64,000 nucleotides of DNA from positions 71,618-135,617 of the forward strand of contig CAYVOK010000005.1 in assembly GCA_964453335.1 (NCBI GenBank). The letters are read 5' to 3'. The position numbers and the translations under genes are program-made. Below the pieces are notes generated by a model. The model saw nothing but the letters and a program-made list of their open reading frames with translations. It did no database searches and was not told where the DNA came from. This document shows positions 18,159 to 27,083 of this stretch, in pieces. Position 1 is the first letter of the stretch, and every line of letters begins with the position of its first letter. The stretch is from VGBO01 sp964453335. Lineage in GTDB: Bacteria > Actinomycetota > Acidimicrobiia > Acidimicrobiales > CAIXPF01.

Positions 18159-18838
18159 CTTTTCTCCTTGCCAAGTTCTGGGATAGTTGTTTCTCCAGCT
18201 TGATCATATGCATATATTCCAAAGCAAAGCATGGCAAATTTATCAAATCTTATAAAACAATCAGCAGAAGTATGAATTCCTTTTTCAATCATATGAGACA
18301 CAAGATTTTTTGCCATAGCTGGATCGATACTATAAGCATGTGTTCTTAATAAGTGTCTATAGTCTACATTAAGTTGTGCATGAGGTGGAATCATATTCCA
18401 ATAATTTGAAGAATATTGTTCTATACATCCAAGATAAATTATTGCATTTATAGCATTATGATTAGTAAACTTTTGAACCATAATTGCATCATGTTCAAGA
18501 ATTGCGATTGGTCTATCTACTTCAATACATCTGCACCAAAGGCTAAAGTGAGAAAGAAGGCAACATATTTCTGGCTTGGTCAACTTATGATTTATCAATC
18601 GAAGCCACTTAAGCCATGTTGCGTTTTGAGAATGTTCGGGAACTTTAATTCCTTCTATTGTCTTGTCTGTTCCATCAAAAGCATCCCAAATTACAGCTTT
18701 TTGACCTACTTTTTTACAAGATTGGAGACACCTTTGTCCCATGCTTTCTGAAGCGGCATGACCTTTTATTGTAATAATATAGGTGTTTTCTACTTCTGTA
18801 TTCCATTTGGAGTGAAGTGTTTCATTTAATATTTGCAT
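18155..18838 (-). CDS. GT25 (LPS-type) glycosyltransferase, copy 1
   Basis: 227 residues. Same order of motifs as the following gene: TYIITIKGHAASESMGQRC, AFDGTDKTIEGIKVPEH, ICCLLSHFSLWCRCIEVDR, IAILEHDAIMVQ and RTHAYSIDPAMAKNLV. The pair shares EHD at the acidic site, so the duplication happened after that change. The two copies probably add two different sugars or act on two acceptors (inference). It begins 2 bases after the sulfotransferase stop, with AAGG upstream. Confidence 0.83.
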   Translation of the reverse strand: MQILNETLHSKWNTEVENTYIITIKGHAASESMGQRCLQSCKKVGQKAVIWDAFDGTDKTIEGIKVPEHSQNATWLKWLRLINHKLTKPEICCLLSHFSLWCRCIEVDRPIAILEHDAIMVQKFTNHNAINAIIYLGCIEQYSSNYWNMIPPHAQLNVDYRHLLRTHAYSIDPAMAKNLVSHMIEKGIHTSADCFIRFDKFAMLCFGIYAYDQAGETTIPELGKEKR

Positions 18839-18840
18839 TT

Positions 18841-19635
18841 TTAAACCTTGATATTAAATTCATCATACATAGATGTAAGATATGGTCCCAAAACATCTTT
18901 AGGATTAGAACTTTCTTTTTTCAATGCAGGTCTAATTTTGTGCAAATTATCAAGACCCCAAGCTGAATCTTTATCTTCAGAACATCTGTTTTCTATTTTA
19001 TTAAAATTATGATTTGAATAATCATCAATTCCCAAAAAACTGTAAATATTACTTAAAACACTTTTTGGATTATTTACAAGTTCATCATAATGAACAAAAA
19101 ATAAATTTTTCCTATCGTTTTTAAGTCCGTGCAAAACACTTTGATAAGGATCTGAAATATAAGAAGTCCAAAGTTTTTCAGCTCTGTTTGCCGTGTTTAT
19201 TTTTTTATTTTCTCTTTTCAAATCTTCATCAACAAAGTTTGTCTTTCCTTCGTTTTTTTCTATTAACTTTAAATATGATGTAATAATTTCTGAAAGAGGT
19301 CTTATAGTGCAAATTACCTTCGGTTCTTTTTCGGTAAACATCCTTAGTGGCTTTATATTTCTTGGATGTCCTCTATGCTTATCTAAAATATATTTTGTAT
19401 TAAGATGCTTATAAAAATTATCTACTATAGCTTTGTATATGTTGTTTTCTATTACATCTTTGTCATATGTATATGTTTTATAAAGTCTATCAAATGCTTC
19501 ATTTGTAAAACATAATAAATCTAGAAGTGGACTTGTAGGAGTTACTGTAAAATCTTCTCTTTGTCCAATAAGAGAGCCTAATAAAGTGCTGCCACTTCTT
19601 GGAAGTCCAGATAGATAAAATATAGTTTTATCCAT
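18841..19635 (-). CDS. PAPS-dependent sulfotransferase
   Basis: 264 residues, typical length. Residues 7-18 (YLSGLPRSGSTLLG) are the 5'-phosphosulfate-binding loop of PAPS sulfotransferases. The segment ICTIRPLSEIITSYLKL carries the Arg and Ser expected for 3'-phosphate binding. FFVHYDELVNNPKSVLSNIYSFLGI is the characteristic C-terminal helix block. It would transfer sulfate from PAPS to a hydroxyl of a glycan or protein. It overlaps the upstream TPR gene by 8 bases, with AAAGGA before the ATG. Located between TPR-glycosyltransferases and GT25 genes, which points to a glycan acceptor (inference). Confidence 0.87.
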   Translation of the reverse strand: MDKTIFYLSGLPRSGSTLLGSLIGQREDFTVTPTSPLLDLLCFTNEAFDRLYKTYTYDKDVIENNIYKAIVDNFYKHLNTKYILDKHRGHPRNIKPLRMFTEKEPKVICTIRPLSEIITSYLKLIEKNEGKTNFVDEDLKRENKKINTANRAEKLWTSYISDPYQSVLHGLKNDRKNLFFVHYDELVNNPKSVLSNIYSFLGIDDYSNHNFNKIENRCSEDKDSAWGLDNLHKIRPALKKESSNPKDVLGPYLTSMYDEFNIKV

Positions 19636-19984
19636 TTGATTCCTTTGCTAACATAGCCAAGTATTGCAATTCGGCGGTCGGATTAATCTTTTTGTTTATA
19701 TTAATATATGCCATAGCTTTCGCTGGCTGATTTGTATTTAAATATAATCTTGCAAGAAATGTTCTTATTTGATATCCTGCTTGATTATTATTAGTAGAAA
19801 CAAGTGCCTTTTCTGCCAATTTGATTGCAAGTTCGCTAGCACAAATTTCTGAATATGATTCCGCTAACTCAAAATACTGTTCTGCATTTGCTGCTAGTTT
19901 GGAAAACTCTTCTAAAATATCGAGAGCTAGTTGATTTTTTTTCAACTCAGCCAACCTTTTGCATAAATTTTTTAATTCGTTCAC
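19628..19984 (-). CDS. TPR-only protein, truncated paralogue of the TPR-glycosyltransferases
   Basis: 118 residues from a GTG start in a GTGA overlap with the previous stop. The whole protein is helical tetratricopeptide-like: LALDILEEFSKLAANAEQ, YFELAESYSEICASELAIK, LARLYLNTNQPAKAMAYI. It aligns by pattern with the first 120 residues of the two larger genes upstream but lacks their catalytic half. It may be an adaptor that positions an acceptor protein, or a decayed copy. The intact frame, ribosome site and coupling argue that it is translated. Confidence 0.65.
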   Translation of the reverse strand: MNELKNLCKRLAELKKNQLALDILEEFSKLAANAEQYFELAESYSEICASELAIKLAEKALVSTNNNQAGYQIRTFLARLYLNTNQPAKAMAYININKKINPTAELQYLAMLAKESNG

Positions 19985-21342
19985 AATGACAACCTTTCTT
20001 TCACAAGAGCTTTAACATCTTCCATTATGTTGTCCCATCTTCTTGGAGTTTTTTGCCTTACAAGATCCATATTATCACCAAACCAAGGAGTCTTGTTTGT
20101 TTTAGTATTAAAAATATAATAATCAGATATTTGAACTATAGTTATGCAGGGAACATCTAATGCTCCTGCTGCAGGGCAAATACATGTTGGACATGTAATT
20201 ACTAAATCCATGCTATTAATATAATCGGCAGTATCTACAAAACTTTCTAATTCTTTACTTAAGTCAATAATACCAGGAAAATCTTTTAGCTCTTCCATTT
20301 CTGTATCTTTTTGCAAACTATAAAAATCTGCATCAATTTCTTTTAAAACTGCATATAAATCTTTTAATGGAAAATTACGATGTTTTGGGTATTCGTTTCC
20401 TGCCCATCGTATCCCAATTTTCTTTTTGGTTCCTTTAAGTTCTTTTTTCCCAGCCTTCATATAAGGACCATCCCATAAATCCTTTTCATTCACATCAAGT
20501 AAAATTGGCAAATACTGAGAATATGTCCAACTATAATCTTTGTATTTTTCTGGGTCAAAGTCTGTGATAACATCAAATCCACTATTTCTAAACCATTCTG
20601 CGGCTCCTACCCTTCTGTTGACAGTTGCTGCTTGATGCCAATGTCCATACCATTTTACATCCATTCCATTTTCTTTTAATTTTTTCAAAAATCTAATATT
20701 GATAATTTCATCGCCCAATCCTGCTTCTGCAAAAACTATTAGTTTTTTGCAGTCATTTGTTCCATGCCAAAATTCTAATGGCAATTCCTTTCTTGAATGA
20801 TAATATTGACCACCAGCTTGCATGTTACGCATCTTGTCATTTTCAAAAACAATTCCCCTTATTCCATCAGCAAAATTTCCTTCCCTCAATTGATGCGGAG
20901 CCATATATGATCTGAATTTCGTTGATTCATACTCATCAAGATTTGATTCATCTACTTTATTTAATAATTCTTTTGCTTCGTCTTTATTATTATTTTCATA
21001 CAAGCATCCAGCTTTTTCAATTAATATTGAATCTGATTCTTTTTCTTTATAAATTTCATCTAACAATGCTATTGCTTTTTCAGAAAATGCCATGTGCCGA
21101 TATGAATTAGCAAGAACTGTCTTTACTTTCAATTTAATTTCAGATGGAATTTCAAGTTCTAACAATTTTTGACCATAAAAAACAGATTCGTCATAAAAAT
21201 TTAAGGATGACAAAGTTTCAAATACATAATAGATTTCTTCTGGTTCTGAAGCTGCATCGCCAATGATTTGTGCCATCTTCACAGCCAAATCGGGTTTGTT
21301 TACAGCAACTAATGTTCTAGCAATATTTCTAATATCAACCAT
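19981..21342 (-). CDS. TPR-glycosyltransferase (GT9/GT41-like), copy 2
   Basis: 453 residues. Residues 1-150 are TPR helices (LDEIYKEKESDSILIEKAG, LYENNNKDEAKELL). Residues about 185-453 form a GT-B domain: LIVFAEAGLGDEIINIRFL, then KKKIGIRWAGNEYPKHRNFP with FYSLQKDTEMEELKDFPG, then DTADYINSMDLVITCPT and a C-terminal TPWFGDNMDLVRQ. The pattern of GIRWxGN, SLQK, D-TA and SPW/TPW is that of bacterial TPR-linked heptosyltransferase/O-GlcNAc-transferase-like proteins. Such fusions often glycosylate Ser or Thr of proteins, which fits the Ser/Thr-rich fibres nearby (inference). It overlaps its paralogue by 8 bases. Confidence 0.75.
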   Translation of the reverse strand: MVDIRNIARTLVAVNKPDLAVKMAQIIGDAASEPEEIYYVFETLSSLNFYDESVFYGQKLLELEIPSEIKLKVKTVLANSYRHMAFSEKAIALLDEIYKEKESDSILIEKAGCLYENNNKDEAKELLNKVDESNLDEYESTKFRSYMAPHQLREGNFADGIRGIVFENDKMRNMQAGGQYYHSRKELPLEFWHGTNDCKKLIVFAEAGLGDEIINIRFLKKLKENGMDVKWYGHWHQAATVNRRVGAAEWFRNSGFDVITDFDPEKYKDYSWTYSQYLPILLDVNEKDLWDGPYMKAGKKELKGTKKKIGIRWAGNEYPKHRNFPLKDLYAVLKEIDADFYSLQKDTEMEELKDFPGIIDLSKELESFVDTADYINSMDLVITCPTCICPAAGALDVPCITIVQISDYYIFNTKTNKTPWFGDNMDLVRQKTPRRWDNIMEDVKALVKERLSL

Positions 21343-22789
21343 TTAAATATCCCTCTTCCTTCAATTTTGTTTTAAGCTTTTGCAAAGGCTCTTTCCACGA
21401 TCTTGGTTTTTCCTGCCTCAATAAAGTTAGGTTTTTCCCATACCAAGGAGACTCATCTCCTGTATGACACCAAGGATAATAAGAAGAAATTGGCACCATC
21501 AAAAATGCTTTCTTGCCTTGGCTAGCAGTCATATGCAAAACACTTGTGCAAGATGTAATAACAAAATCAAGGTTGTTAATTAGAGCCATAGTATCTTCAA
21601 GGCTATTCAATTCAGAACTGTGATCTATAATTCCTGGGAAATCTTTTAGCTCTTCTACGCCATCCCCTTTTTGCAAACTATGAAATTCTGCATCCATATC
21701 TTTTATTGTTTCATAAATTAGTTTTAACTGAATGCTTCTATGCAAATCTTGTTCATAATGTGGAGCCCCTCTCCATCTTATACCCACTTTTAATTTTTTA
21801 CCTTTTAATTCCCACTTTTTAATAAACTCTGGACAGGGTTTTAAATATGGACCGTACCAAAGATCTTTGTATTCACAATTTAAATAAATTGGAAGACGCA
21901 TAGAATATGTCCAGTATTTTTCATCAAGGTGATCAACTTCTGATAACTTTGTGATTACTGGGACATCATTCTTAATAAGAAGCTCTGTAAGACCCGGTCT
22001 ATCATTTGTACCTTTATTACCTTCTTGTGTTGCAGTATACCAATAAGCATTAATTCCCATATCTTTCAAATGCTTCATAAATCTAACATTAATAATTTCA
22101 TCGCCAATACCTGCTTCGGCATAAACAACCAAATTCTTTATATTTGGCTCACCTTCCCAAAAATCTAAATTCAACTTTTTATTTCTTGCAAATATACTTT
22201 CAATTTTCCATAAATTCATCTTTGCGCCTTCTAGCATAAAATGGCGCAATCCTTTTTGTAATTTATCTTCGTATAAATAATAAGTTCCTAGATTAAATTT
22301 GATTTTTATTTTTGTTTCTTCATCTAAATCTGGGAAGTCAACTAAAACCTTTTCAAGAATGTCCTTGGCTTCCATTTTTCTGTTCAAAAGATAATAGCAA
22401 TATGCTTTTTCCATTTGAGTCGCAGGATCATTCTTAGTCTTTTCACCAGCCAAAATATATGGCAAAGCTTTTTCTGGATAATTATTTTGATTATATACAT
22501 TGACAAGATTTTTTCTAATAATTGCTGCCATTTCAGCATTCTTACATTCAGACAAACACCTTTCTGACCAATACATGCATTTGTCAAATGATTTAATTTT
22601 AAAATAACACTTACTTAAATTTTCAAATTGAAAAAAATTAAATGCTGTTTTGGCAAAAGCATCTAAGCATTTTTCTGCCAGACTTCTTTCGCCTACTTGA
22701 TCTAGAGCTACAATAAATGGTTCCAGATCTTGAATACCCGGAACATCATTTTCTTCTGGTTTTTTCAATCCTACTAAATCTGGTTTCAC
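21335..22789 (-). CDS. TPR-glycosyltransferase (GT9/GT41-like), copy 1
   Basis: 484 residues from a GTG in a GTGA overlap with the methyltransferase stop. Residues 1-165 are TPR helices (LEPFIVALDQVGERSLAEK, MEKAYCYYLLNRKMEAKDIL). Residues about 215-484 form the GT-B domain with LVVYAEAGIGDEIINVRFM, VGIRWRGAPHYEQDLHRSI, EFHSLQKGDGVEELKDFPG, DTMALINNLDFVITSCTSV and ESPWYGKNLTLLRQ. The HRSI and SPWY elements are closer to the canonical family than in copy 2, so this is probably the ancestral copy. Same inferred role in protein or glycan O-glycosylation. Confidence 0.77.
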   Translation of the reverse strand: MKPDLVGLKKPEENDVPGIQDLEPFIVALDQVGERSLAEKCLDAFAKTAFNFFQFENLSKCYFKIKSFDKCMYWSERCLSECKNAEMAAIIRKNLVNVYNQNNYPEKALPYILAGEKTKNDPATQMEKAYCYYLLNRKMEAKDILEKVLVDFPDLDEETKIKIKFNLGTYYLYEDKLQKGLRHFMLEGAKMNLWKIESIFARNKKLNLDFWEGEPNIKNLVVYAEAGIGDEIINVRFMKHLKDMGINAYWYTATQEGNKGTNDRPGLTELLIKNDVPVITKLSEVDHLDEKYWTYSMRLPIYLNCEYKDLWYGPYLKPCPEFIKKWELKGKKLKVGIRWRGAPHYEQDLHRSIQLKLIYETIKDMDAEFHSLQKGDGVEELKDFPGIIDHSSELNSLEDTMALINNLDFVITSCTSVLHMTASQGKKAFLMVPISSYYPWCHTGDESPWYGKNLTLLRQEKPRSWKEPLQKLKTKLKEEGYLNG

Positions 22790-23331
22790 TTGATTACCAA
22801 CACTTTCATATTTGTTTTTAGAAGAACATTATTGAATCTTTCAGACAATTTCAAAATTTGTTCAAGATCAGGCTGTTTGTCAGAATCCAAGTATTCTGGA
22901 TTGATATTATATCCAAAATCTACTATTTCCAAGTCAACTTTTAAAAAATCTGCTAGTGGTTCAATAACATATGACTTAGTATTTGCAAATTCACAATATT
23001 TTTTACTAAATTGTTTAAAGTTATCAACAGTAATTGCCCTTTGATGCATGGAGTCAGCATAAAAAGCATCACTCTTATGATGAGTTGATGAAATATTGAT
23101 AATAGAACCCATCTTGCATACTCTGTATAGTTCTTTAATACAATTAAAATATCCTTTGCCAAGATATTCTAAAACATTATTTGCATATACTTCATCAACT
23201 TCATCATTTTCAAATGGAAGTACTTCGTTTTCAAGATCTAATACAATGTCTGGCTTTAGAAAAGGATGCCTATCAATTCTTATTACGCCATCTTCAACTT
23301 TTTCTTTTCCGCAACCAATGTTAATTTTCAT
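22786..23331 (-). CDS. Class I SAM-dependent methyltransferase (type 11-like)
   Basis: 181 residues, first gene of the minus operon, with a strong GAGGAG ribosome site. MKINIGCGKEKVEDGVIRID carries the SAM-binding GCG loop and the acidic residue after strand 2. VLDLENEVLPFENDEVDEVYANNVLEYLG followed by FNCIKELYRVCKMGSIINIS gives motifs II-V. It most likely methylates a sugar or a sugar-nucleotide-derived product of the operon (inference). Divergent from the SDR gene across 47 bases that hold both ribosome sites. Confidence 0.85.
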   Translation of the reverse strand: MKINIGCGKEKVEDGVIRIDRHPFLKPDIVLDLENEVLPFENDEVDEVYANNVLEYLGKGYFNCIKELYRVCKMGSIINISSTHHKSDAFYADSMHQRAITVDNFKQFSKKYCEFANTKSYVIEPLADFLKVDLEIVDFGYNINPEYLDSDKQPDLEQILKLSERFNNVLLKTNMKVLVIK

Positions 23332-23378
23332 TTCTTATTCTCCTCATTATATTATAAGGTAGAAACAGGTGGCAAAAA
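23332..23378. promoter_or_regulatory. Divergent promoter region of the minus operon and the SDR gene
   Basis: Only 47 bases separate the divergent starts at 23331 and 23379. The centre reads ATTATATTATAAGG; on the minus strand this contains TATAAT just upstream of GAGGAG, and on the plus strand TATTATAA before AGGTGG. Both directions therefore have a ribosome site and a plausible -10 element. No -35 elements are identifiable. Confidence 0.4.
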
Positions 23379-24275
23379 ATGAAAATATGTGTTACTGGAG
23401 CGAATGGATTTATTGGTTCAAATTTATGTTACTATCTTAAAAACTTAGGACATGAAGTTTATCCAATATGCAGCCATACTTGTAAAATTAGCGATGACTT
23501 CGGAGAAAATACAAGATTTACTGGCATGTTTGGATTTGATACTAATATTTTAAAACACGTTGATGGTATTATGCACTTAGCTGCTAATAATGACACTTTG
23601 TCTAAACAATCTAGTGAAATGTTAAGAGCAAATTTTTATGACTCAAAAAATTTATTAAAATATTCAATAAAATACCGTCATAAATTTTTTATTTATGCAA
23701 GTTCTACTGCTGTGTATGGCAAGATTTCTTCTGTAATCACAGAAGATTCAAAACCAAAAGCAAATACAATTTATAGCAAATCAAAATTGAAATTTGACAA
23801 ATTTATTACAAAAACAAATCCAAGATTGCGTTGGGTAGGACTACGATTATGTAATGTATATGGCCCTAATGAGATTCAAAAAACTAGAAGAAGCAGTTAT
23901 TTGAATCAAATTTTAGATAATATGATAAAAAACAAAGAAGTATATCTATTTGAAGATGGAACACAAAAAAGAGATTGGTGTTATGTTGAAGATGTATGTT
24001 ATGCATTTACAAATGCAATAAATAATTCTAAAAATGGAATATACAATATTGCTTCTGGCCAAAGCATATCGTTTATTGATTTGTTTAACGAATGTGCAAA
24101 AATTACTGGTTACAAAAAAGACCCTATATTCATACAAAACAAATATAAAAACCAGTACCAAAACAACATAGAAGTTGATATTTCTAGTGCAAATAAATAT
24201 TTATCATATATTCCAAAATACAATATTGTAGATGGTATTCAAAAACTATATGAACTAAAAATTAACAATATTTAA
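23379..24275 (+). CDS. NAD-dependent sugar epimerase/dehydratase (extended SDR)
   Basis: 298 residues, usual length. The Rossmann signature TGANGFIGSNL is at residues 6-16, YASSTAVYGK supplies the catalytic Ser region, and YSKSK is the Tyr-x3-Lys pair. RLCNVYGPNEI and DWCYVEDVCYAF are typical of GalE/RmlB-like enzymes that epimerise, dehydrate or reduce nucleotide sugars. The exact reaction cannot be told from these motifs. With the WecB-type epimerase it indicates dedicated donor synthesis. It is transcribed with the structural genes that follow; only 27 bases separate it from the adhesin at 24303. Confidence 0.88.
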   Translation: MKICVTGANGFIGSNLCYYLKNLGHEVYPICSHTCKISDDFGENTRFTGMFGFDTNILKHVDGIMHLAANNDTLSKQSSEMLRANFYDSKNLLKYSIKYRHKFFIYASSTAVYGKISSVITEDSKPKANTIYSKSKLKFDKFITKTNPRLRWVGLRLCNVYGPNEIQKTRRSSYLNQILDNMIKNKEVYLFEDGTQKRDWCYVEDVCYAFTNAINNSKNGIYNIASGQSISFIDLFNECAKITGYKKDPIFIQNKYKNQYQNNIEVDISSANKYLSYIPKYNIVDGIQKLYELKINNI

Positions 24276-24302
24276 AAAGCGAATATTCTATATATTTATA
24301 AC

Positions 24303-27020
24303 ATGAGAATACTCAATCCACTATCAATTCAAAACTCAACACTTATTTATAGTGAACCAAAACCTATAACAGCTAATTCAATCTTGGTTTACAGACCAGA
24401 TTTATATTCAAATAATACCCTTTCTTTATTTGATTTTAGCAGTACTAGCGGAAATACTGGAACAATAGCCAATGATTCTTGGCACGAAATCAGTTATGAA
24501 CCGCCTAAAATGTTTTTCGATGCTTTTGATGATTACATATATACAACTACGCAATATGTAAATCCGCAAGTTTTTTCACTCTCTTTTTGGTACAGAACAG
24601 CATTCAAAGATGGCAAAAAAATTATTGGATTTGAAAATCAAAGAAATTCTCTATCTGCAAATTATGACCGACAATGCTATGTCGGAACAAACGGACATTT
24701 ATATTTCGGTGTAAATGATGGTGGTTCGGGAAAATATGCAACATATAATGTTGACACAAGTGATTATATGTGGAGACATGTAGTTGCAACTTATTCAAAT
24801 GTAACCAAAGTTATGCAGTTATTCATTAATGGACAGCTATTTACTACTACTTCTCTTGTTAATGGTGCTGAAGTTAATACTGGTTATTGGAGGATAGGAA
24901 GTTATAAGGCAAGCGGATGGACGAATGGAGCAGATGGATATTTTGGTGGCGAAATCAGTTTTCCATCTATTTATCATAGAGTTTTGACAGTAGATGAGAT
25001 AAAACAACTATTTTATGCAAACAACTATTTGTTTACTAGCAAGCAAGTTAAATTAGGCTATACTGGAGGAATACAACAATTTGTAATACCTGAAAATGTA
25101 TATTCTATTGATATTGCTTTAGCCGGGGCACAGGGAGGCGATGGTAGTACAGGACAAACAGGCGGTCTTGGTGGAAATGTATTTACGAAATTGTCTGTAA
25201 CACCGGGTCAATCAATTTATGTATCAGTAGGAGGATGCCCCGGAACAAGTCCAACGCCAAAATTTGGAGGTGGTGGTTTAGGCAGAGCAAATGGAACAAC
25301 GGGAGGCGCAGGAGGCGGATACACAGCTATTTTCAATAGTATAACAATAAATCAAACTAATGTTATGGCCATAGCCGGTGGTGGTGGGGGTGGTGCTGGA
25401 AATATACTATCAAATGGTAATTATACTGGTGGTGCAGGCGCAGCAACTGGTTCATCTGGCTCTGGAACAAGAGGTAACGAACCAGCAAATGAAGTGAATC
25501 TTTACGGAACAAACTATGGATTTGGCGGTACATTAACCGCTGGTGGTGCTGCTGGAACAGCTTTCGATACTAATTCAATAGCACCTCAAGCAGGATCGGC
25601 ATTACAAGGTGGTAACGGTGGATTTGCAGCCGGTTATAACGGCGGTGCGGGCGGTGGTGGCGGTTATTATGGAGGCGGAGGTTCTGCTGCTGGTGGTAGA
25701 GCTAGCGGTGGTGGTGGCGGTGGTTCATCATATAGTGATTCATATGCATATTATGGAGAAACCAATGTAGGAGATGGATATGCTGTATTAAGCTGGTTTA
25801 CTCAACAGCCAGATTATGAGCCGGGATTTAGATACTACAAGTGGAGAATACTCGAAACTAAAACAGCAGGAAGTATAACCCAAGCTTCTGAATTTGGATT
25901 TACTCAAAACAATTCCTTGCAACGATATGATGTAAATGCAATAACAAATCCGGGTGGCAGTAACACTCCTTCGTCAACTGAGGGTTGCAATAAATTGATG
26001 GACTACAATCTTGGAACAAAATGGGTAGATGGAAGCATTACAACCAACTTATATACTGATGTAATTTTTGATTATGGCGTTGGTCAAAAAAGAAGATACT
26101 ATGGATACACTTGGGCTACAGCAAACGATAATGCCGGTAGAGACCCCGCCGACTGGGTTGTTTTAGGGAGCAATGACGATTCTACTTATTATGTCTTAGA
26201 TGTAATCAGCGGATATACCGCAACATCTTCAAGAAATGTATGGACTGATTTGCAAACTATAGATGGTGGCATGAGAATTGCTTCATTTTCTTATACTGGC
26301 TCTGAACAATCATGGACATCTCCAGATGGTGTTACAGATATATGGGTTTTGGCTGCTGGAGCAAAGGGTGGCAATGGCTCTACTGGAAGACCCGGTGGCA
26401 AAGGAGCAGTAATTTATACAAAAGTTAGCATTACACCAAACACAACATATAAAATAGTTGTTGGCGGAAGCACAAATTCAACTACTGCGGTATATGGTTA
26501 TGGCGGAAATGGTGGCACTAATGGTGACAACACCAATAATGCTGGGGCTGGCGGTGGTTTGAGTGGAATATTCACTACATCAGTAACTACTGCTAATGCC
26601 ATAGTTGTGGCTGGTGGAGGCGGTAGTGGAGGAGGGAATCCTACATATGGTGCTGGTGGTGCTGCTGGTGCTTTGTCTACTGGAGCAGGCTCTATAGGAG
26701 GCTACAGTTCTAGTTATCCTAATGTTCCCGGCAGAGGAGGCACACAGTCTGCTGCTGGTGTTGCAGGAACTCCTTTTGATGTTCAAAGCGTAAATCCAAC
26801 TGCTGGTTCCGATGTTCAAGGAGGAAATGGTGGGTCTACTTCTAATTCAGGACACAATGGTGGTGGCGCAGGAGGTGGCGGCTATTATGGAGGTGGCGGT
26901 GGTGCTGCTGGTGGTACAGCTACTGGTGGTGGTGGCGGTGGGGCAAGTTACAGCACAGGAACTGTACTGTATAGCTCTTTAAATAATACAGGTGACGGAT
27001 ATTTAACTATTTGTTACTAA
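24303..27020 (+). CDS. LamG/Gly-rich/discoidin-like adhesin (905 aa)
   Basis: Domains by residue: about 65-240, concanavalin/LamG-like (VFSLSFWYRTAFKDGKKIIG, MWRHVVATYSN, DGYFGGEISFPSIYHRVLT); about 252-500, a glycine-rich domain like the one next to ALK/LTK kinases (GGAGGGGGYYGGGGSAAGG); about 503-656, a discoidin or F5/8-C-like beta-sandwich (FRYYKWRILETKTAGSI, DPADWVVLGSNDDSTYYVLD); about 660-905, a second glycine-rich domain. LamG and discoidin folds usually bind carbohydrates, so this is a likely receptor-binding adhesin. The LamG and Gly-rich pair recurs in the genes at 47395 and 57623. No ribosome site is visible; the start follows TATATATTTATAAC directly. Confidence 0.78.
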   Translation: MRILNPLSIQNSTLIYSEPKPITANSILVYRPDLYSNNTLSLFDFSSTSGNTGTIANDSWHEISYEPPKMFFDAFDDYIYTTTQYVNPQVFSLSFWYRTAFKDGKKIIGFENQRNSLSANYDRQCYVGTNGHLYFGVNDGGSGKYATYNVDTSDYMWRHVVATYSNVTKVMQLFINGQLFTTTSLVNGAEVNTGYWRIGSYKASGWTNGADGYFGGEISFPSIYHRVLTVDEIKQLFYANNYLFTSKQVKLGYTGGIQQFVIPENVYSIDIALAGAQGGDGSTGQTGGLGGNVFTKLSVTPGQSIYVSVGGCPGTSPTPKFGGGGLGRANGTTGGAGGGYTAIFNSITINQTNVMAIAGGGGGGAGNILSNGNYTGGAGAATGSSGSGTRGNEPANEVNLYGTNYGFGGTLTAGGAAGTAFDTNSIAPQAGSALQGGNGGFAAGYNGGAGGGGGYYGGGGSAAGGRASGGGGGGSSYSDSYAYYGETNVGDGYAVLSWFTQQPDYEPGFRYYKWRILETKTAGSITQASEFGFTQNNSLQRYDVNAITNPGGSNTPSSTEGCNKLMDYNLGTKWVDGSITTNLYTDVIFDYGVGQKRRYYGYTWATANDNAGRDPADWVVLGSNDDSTYYVLDVISGYTATSSRNVWTDLQTIDGGMRIASFSYTGSEQSWTSPDGVTDIWVLAAGAKGGNGSTGRPGGKGAVIYTKVSITPNTTYKIVVGGSTNSTTAVYGYGGNGGTNGDNTNNAGAGGGLSGIFTTSVTTANAIVVAGGGGSGGGNPTYGAGGAAGALSTGAGSIGGYSSSYPNVPGRGGTQSAAGVAGTPFDVQSVNPTAGSDVQGGNGGSTSNSGHNGGGAGGGGYYGGGGGAAGGTATGGGGGGASYSTGTVLYSSLNNTGDGYLTICY

Positions 27021-27043
27021 TAAATCAAAAGTTACTCATTAAA

Positions 27044-27054
27044 TAATAAATACT
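27044..27054 (+). promoter_or_regulatory. T4-like late promoter box (TAATAAATACT)
   Basis: The 11-mer TAATAAATACT lies 30 bases before the ATG at 27084 and is identical to the one before the gene at 61465. T4-type late promoters carry TATAAATA centred near -10, with no -35. The spacing leaves a short leader with its own ribosome site (TAAGGAAT). Confidence 0.5.
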
Positions 27055-27083
27055 CTAGTTGATTTTAGATGTAAGGAATTAAA

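Noticed and set aside
13281..24275. A host bacterial LPS or capsule operon, meaning the window is a bacterial chromosome
   Set aside because: The blocks are embedded between phage-type fibre genes on both sides, with the same AT-rich composition and overlapping gene style. No bacterial core genes or polysaccharide export genes (flippase, polymerase) are present.
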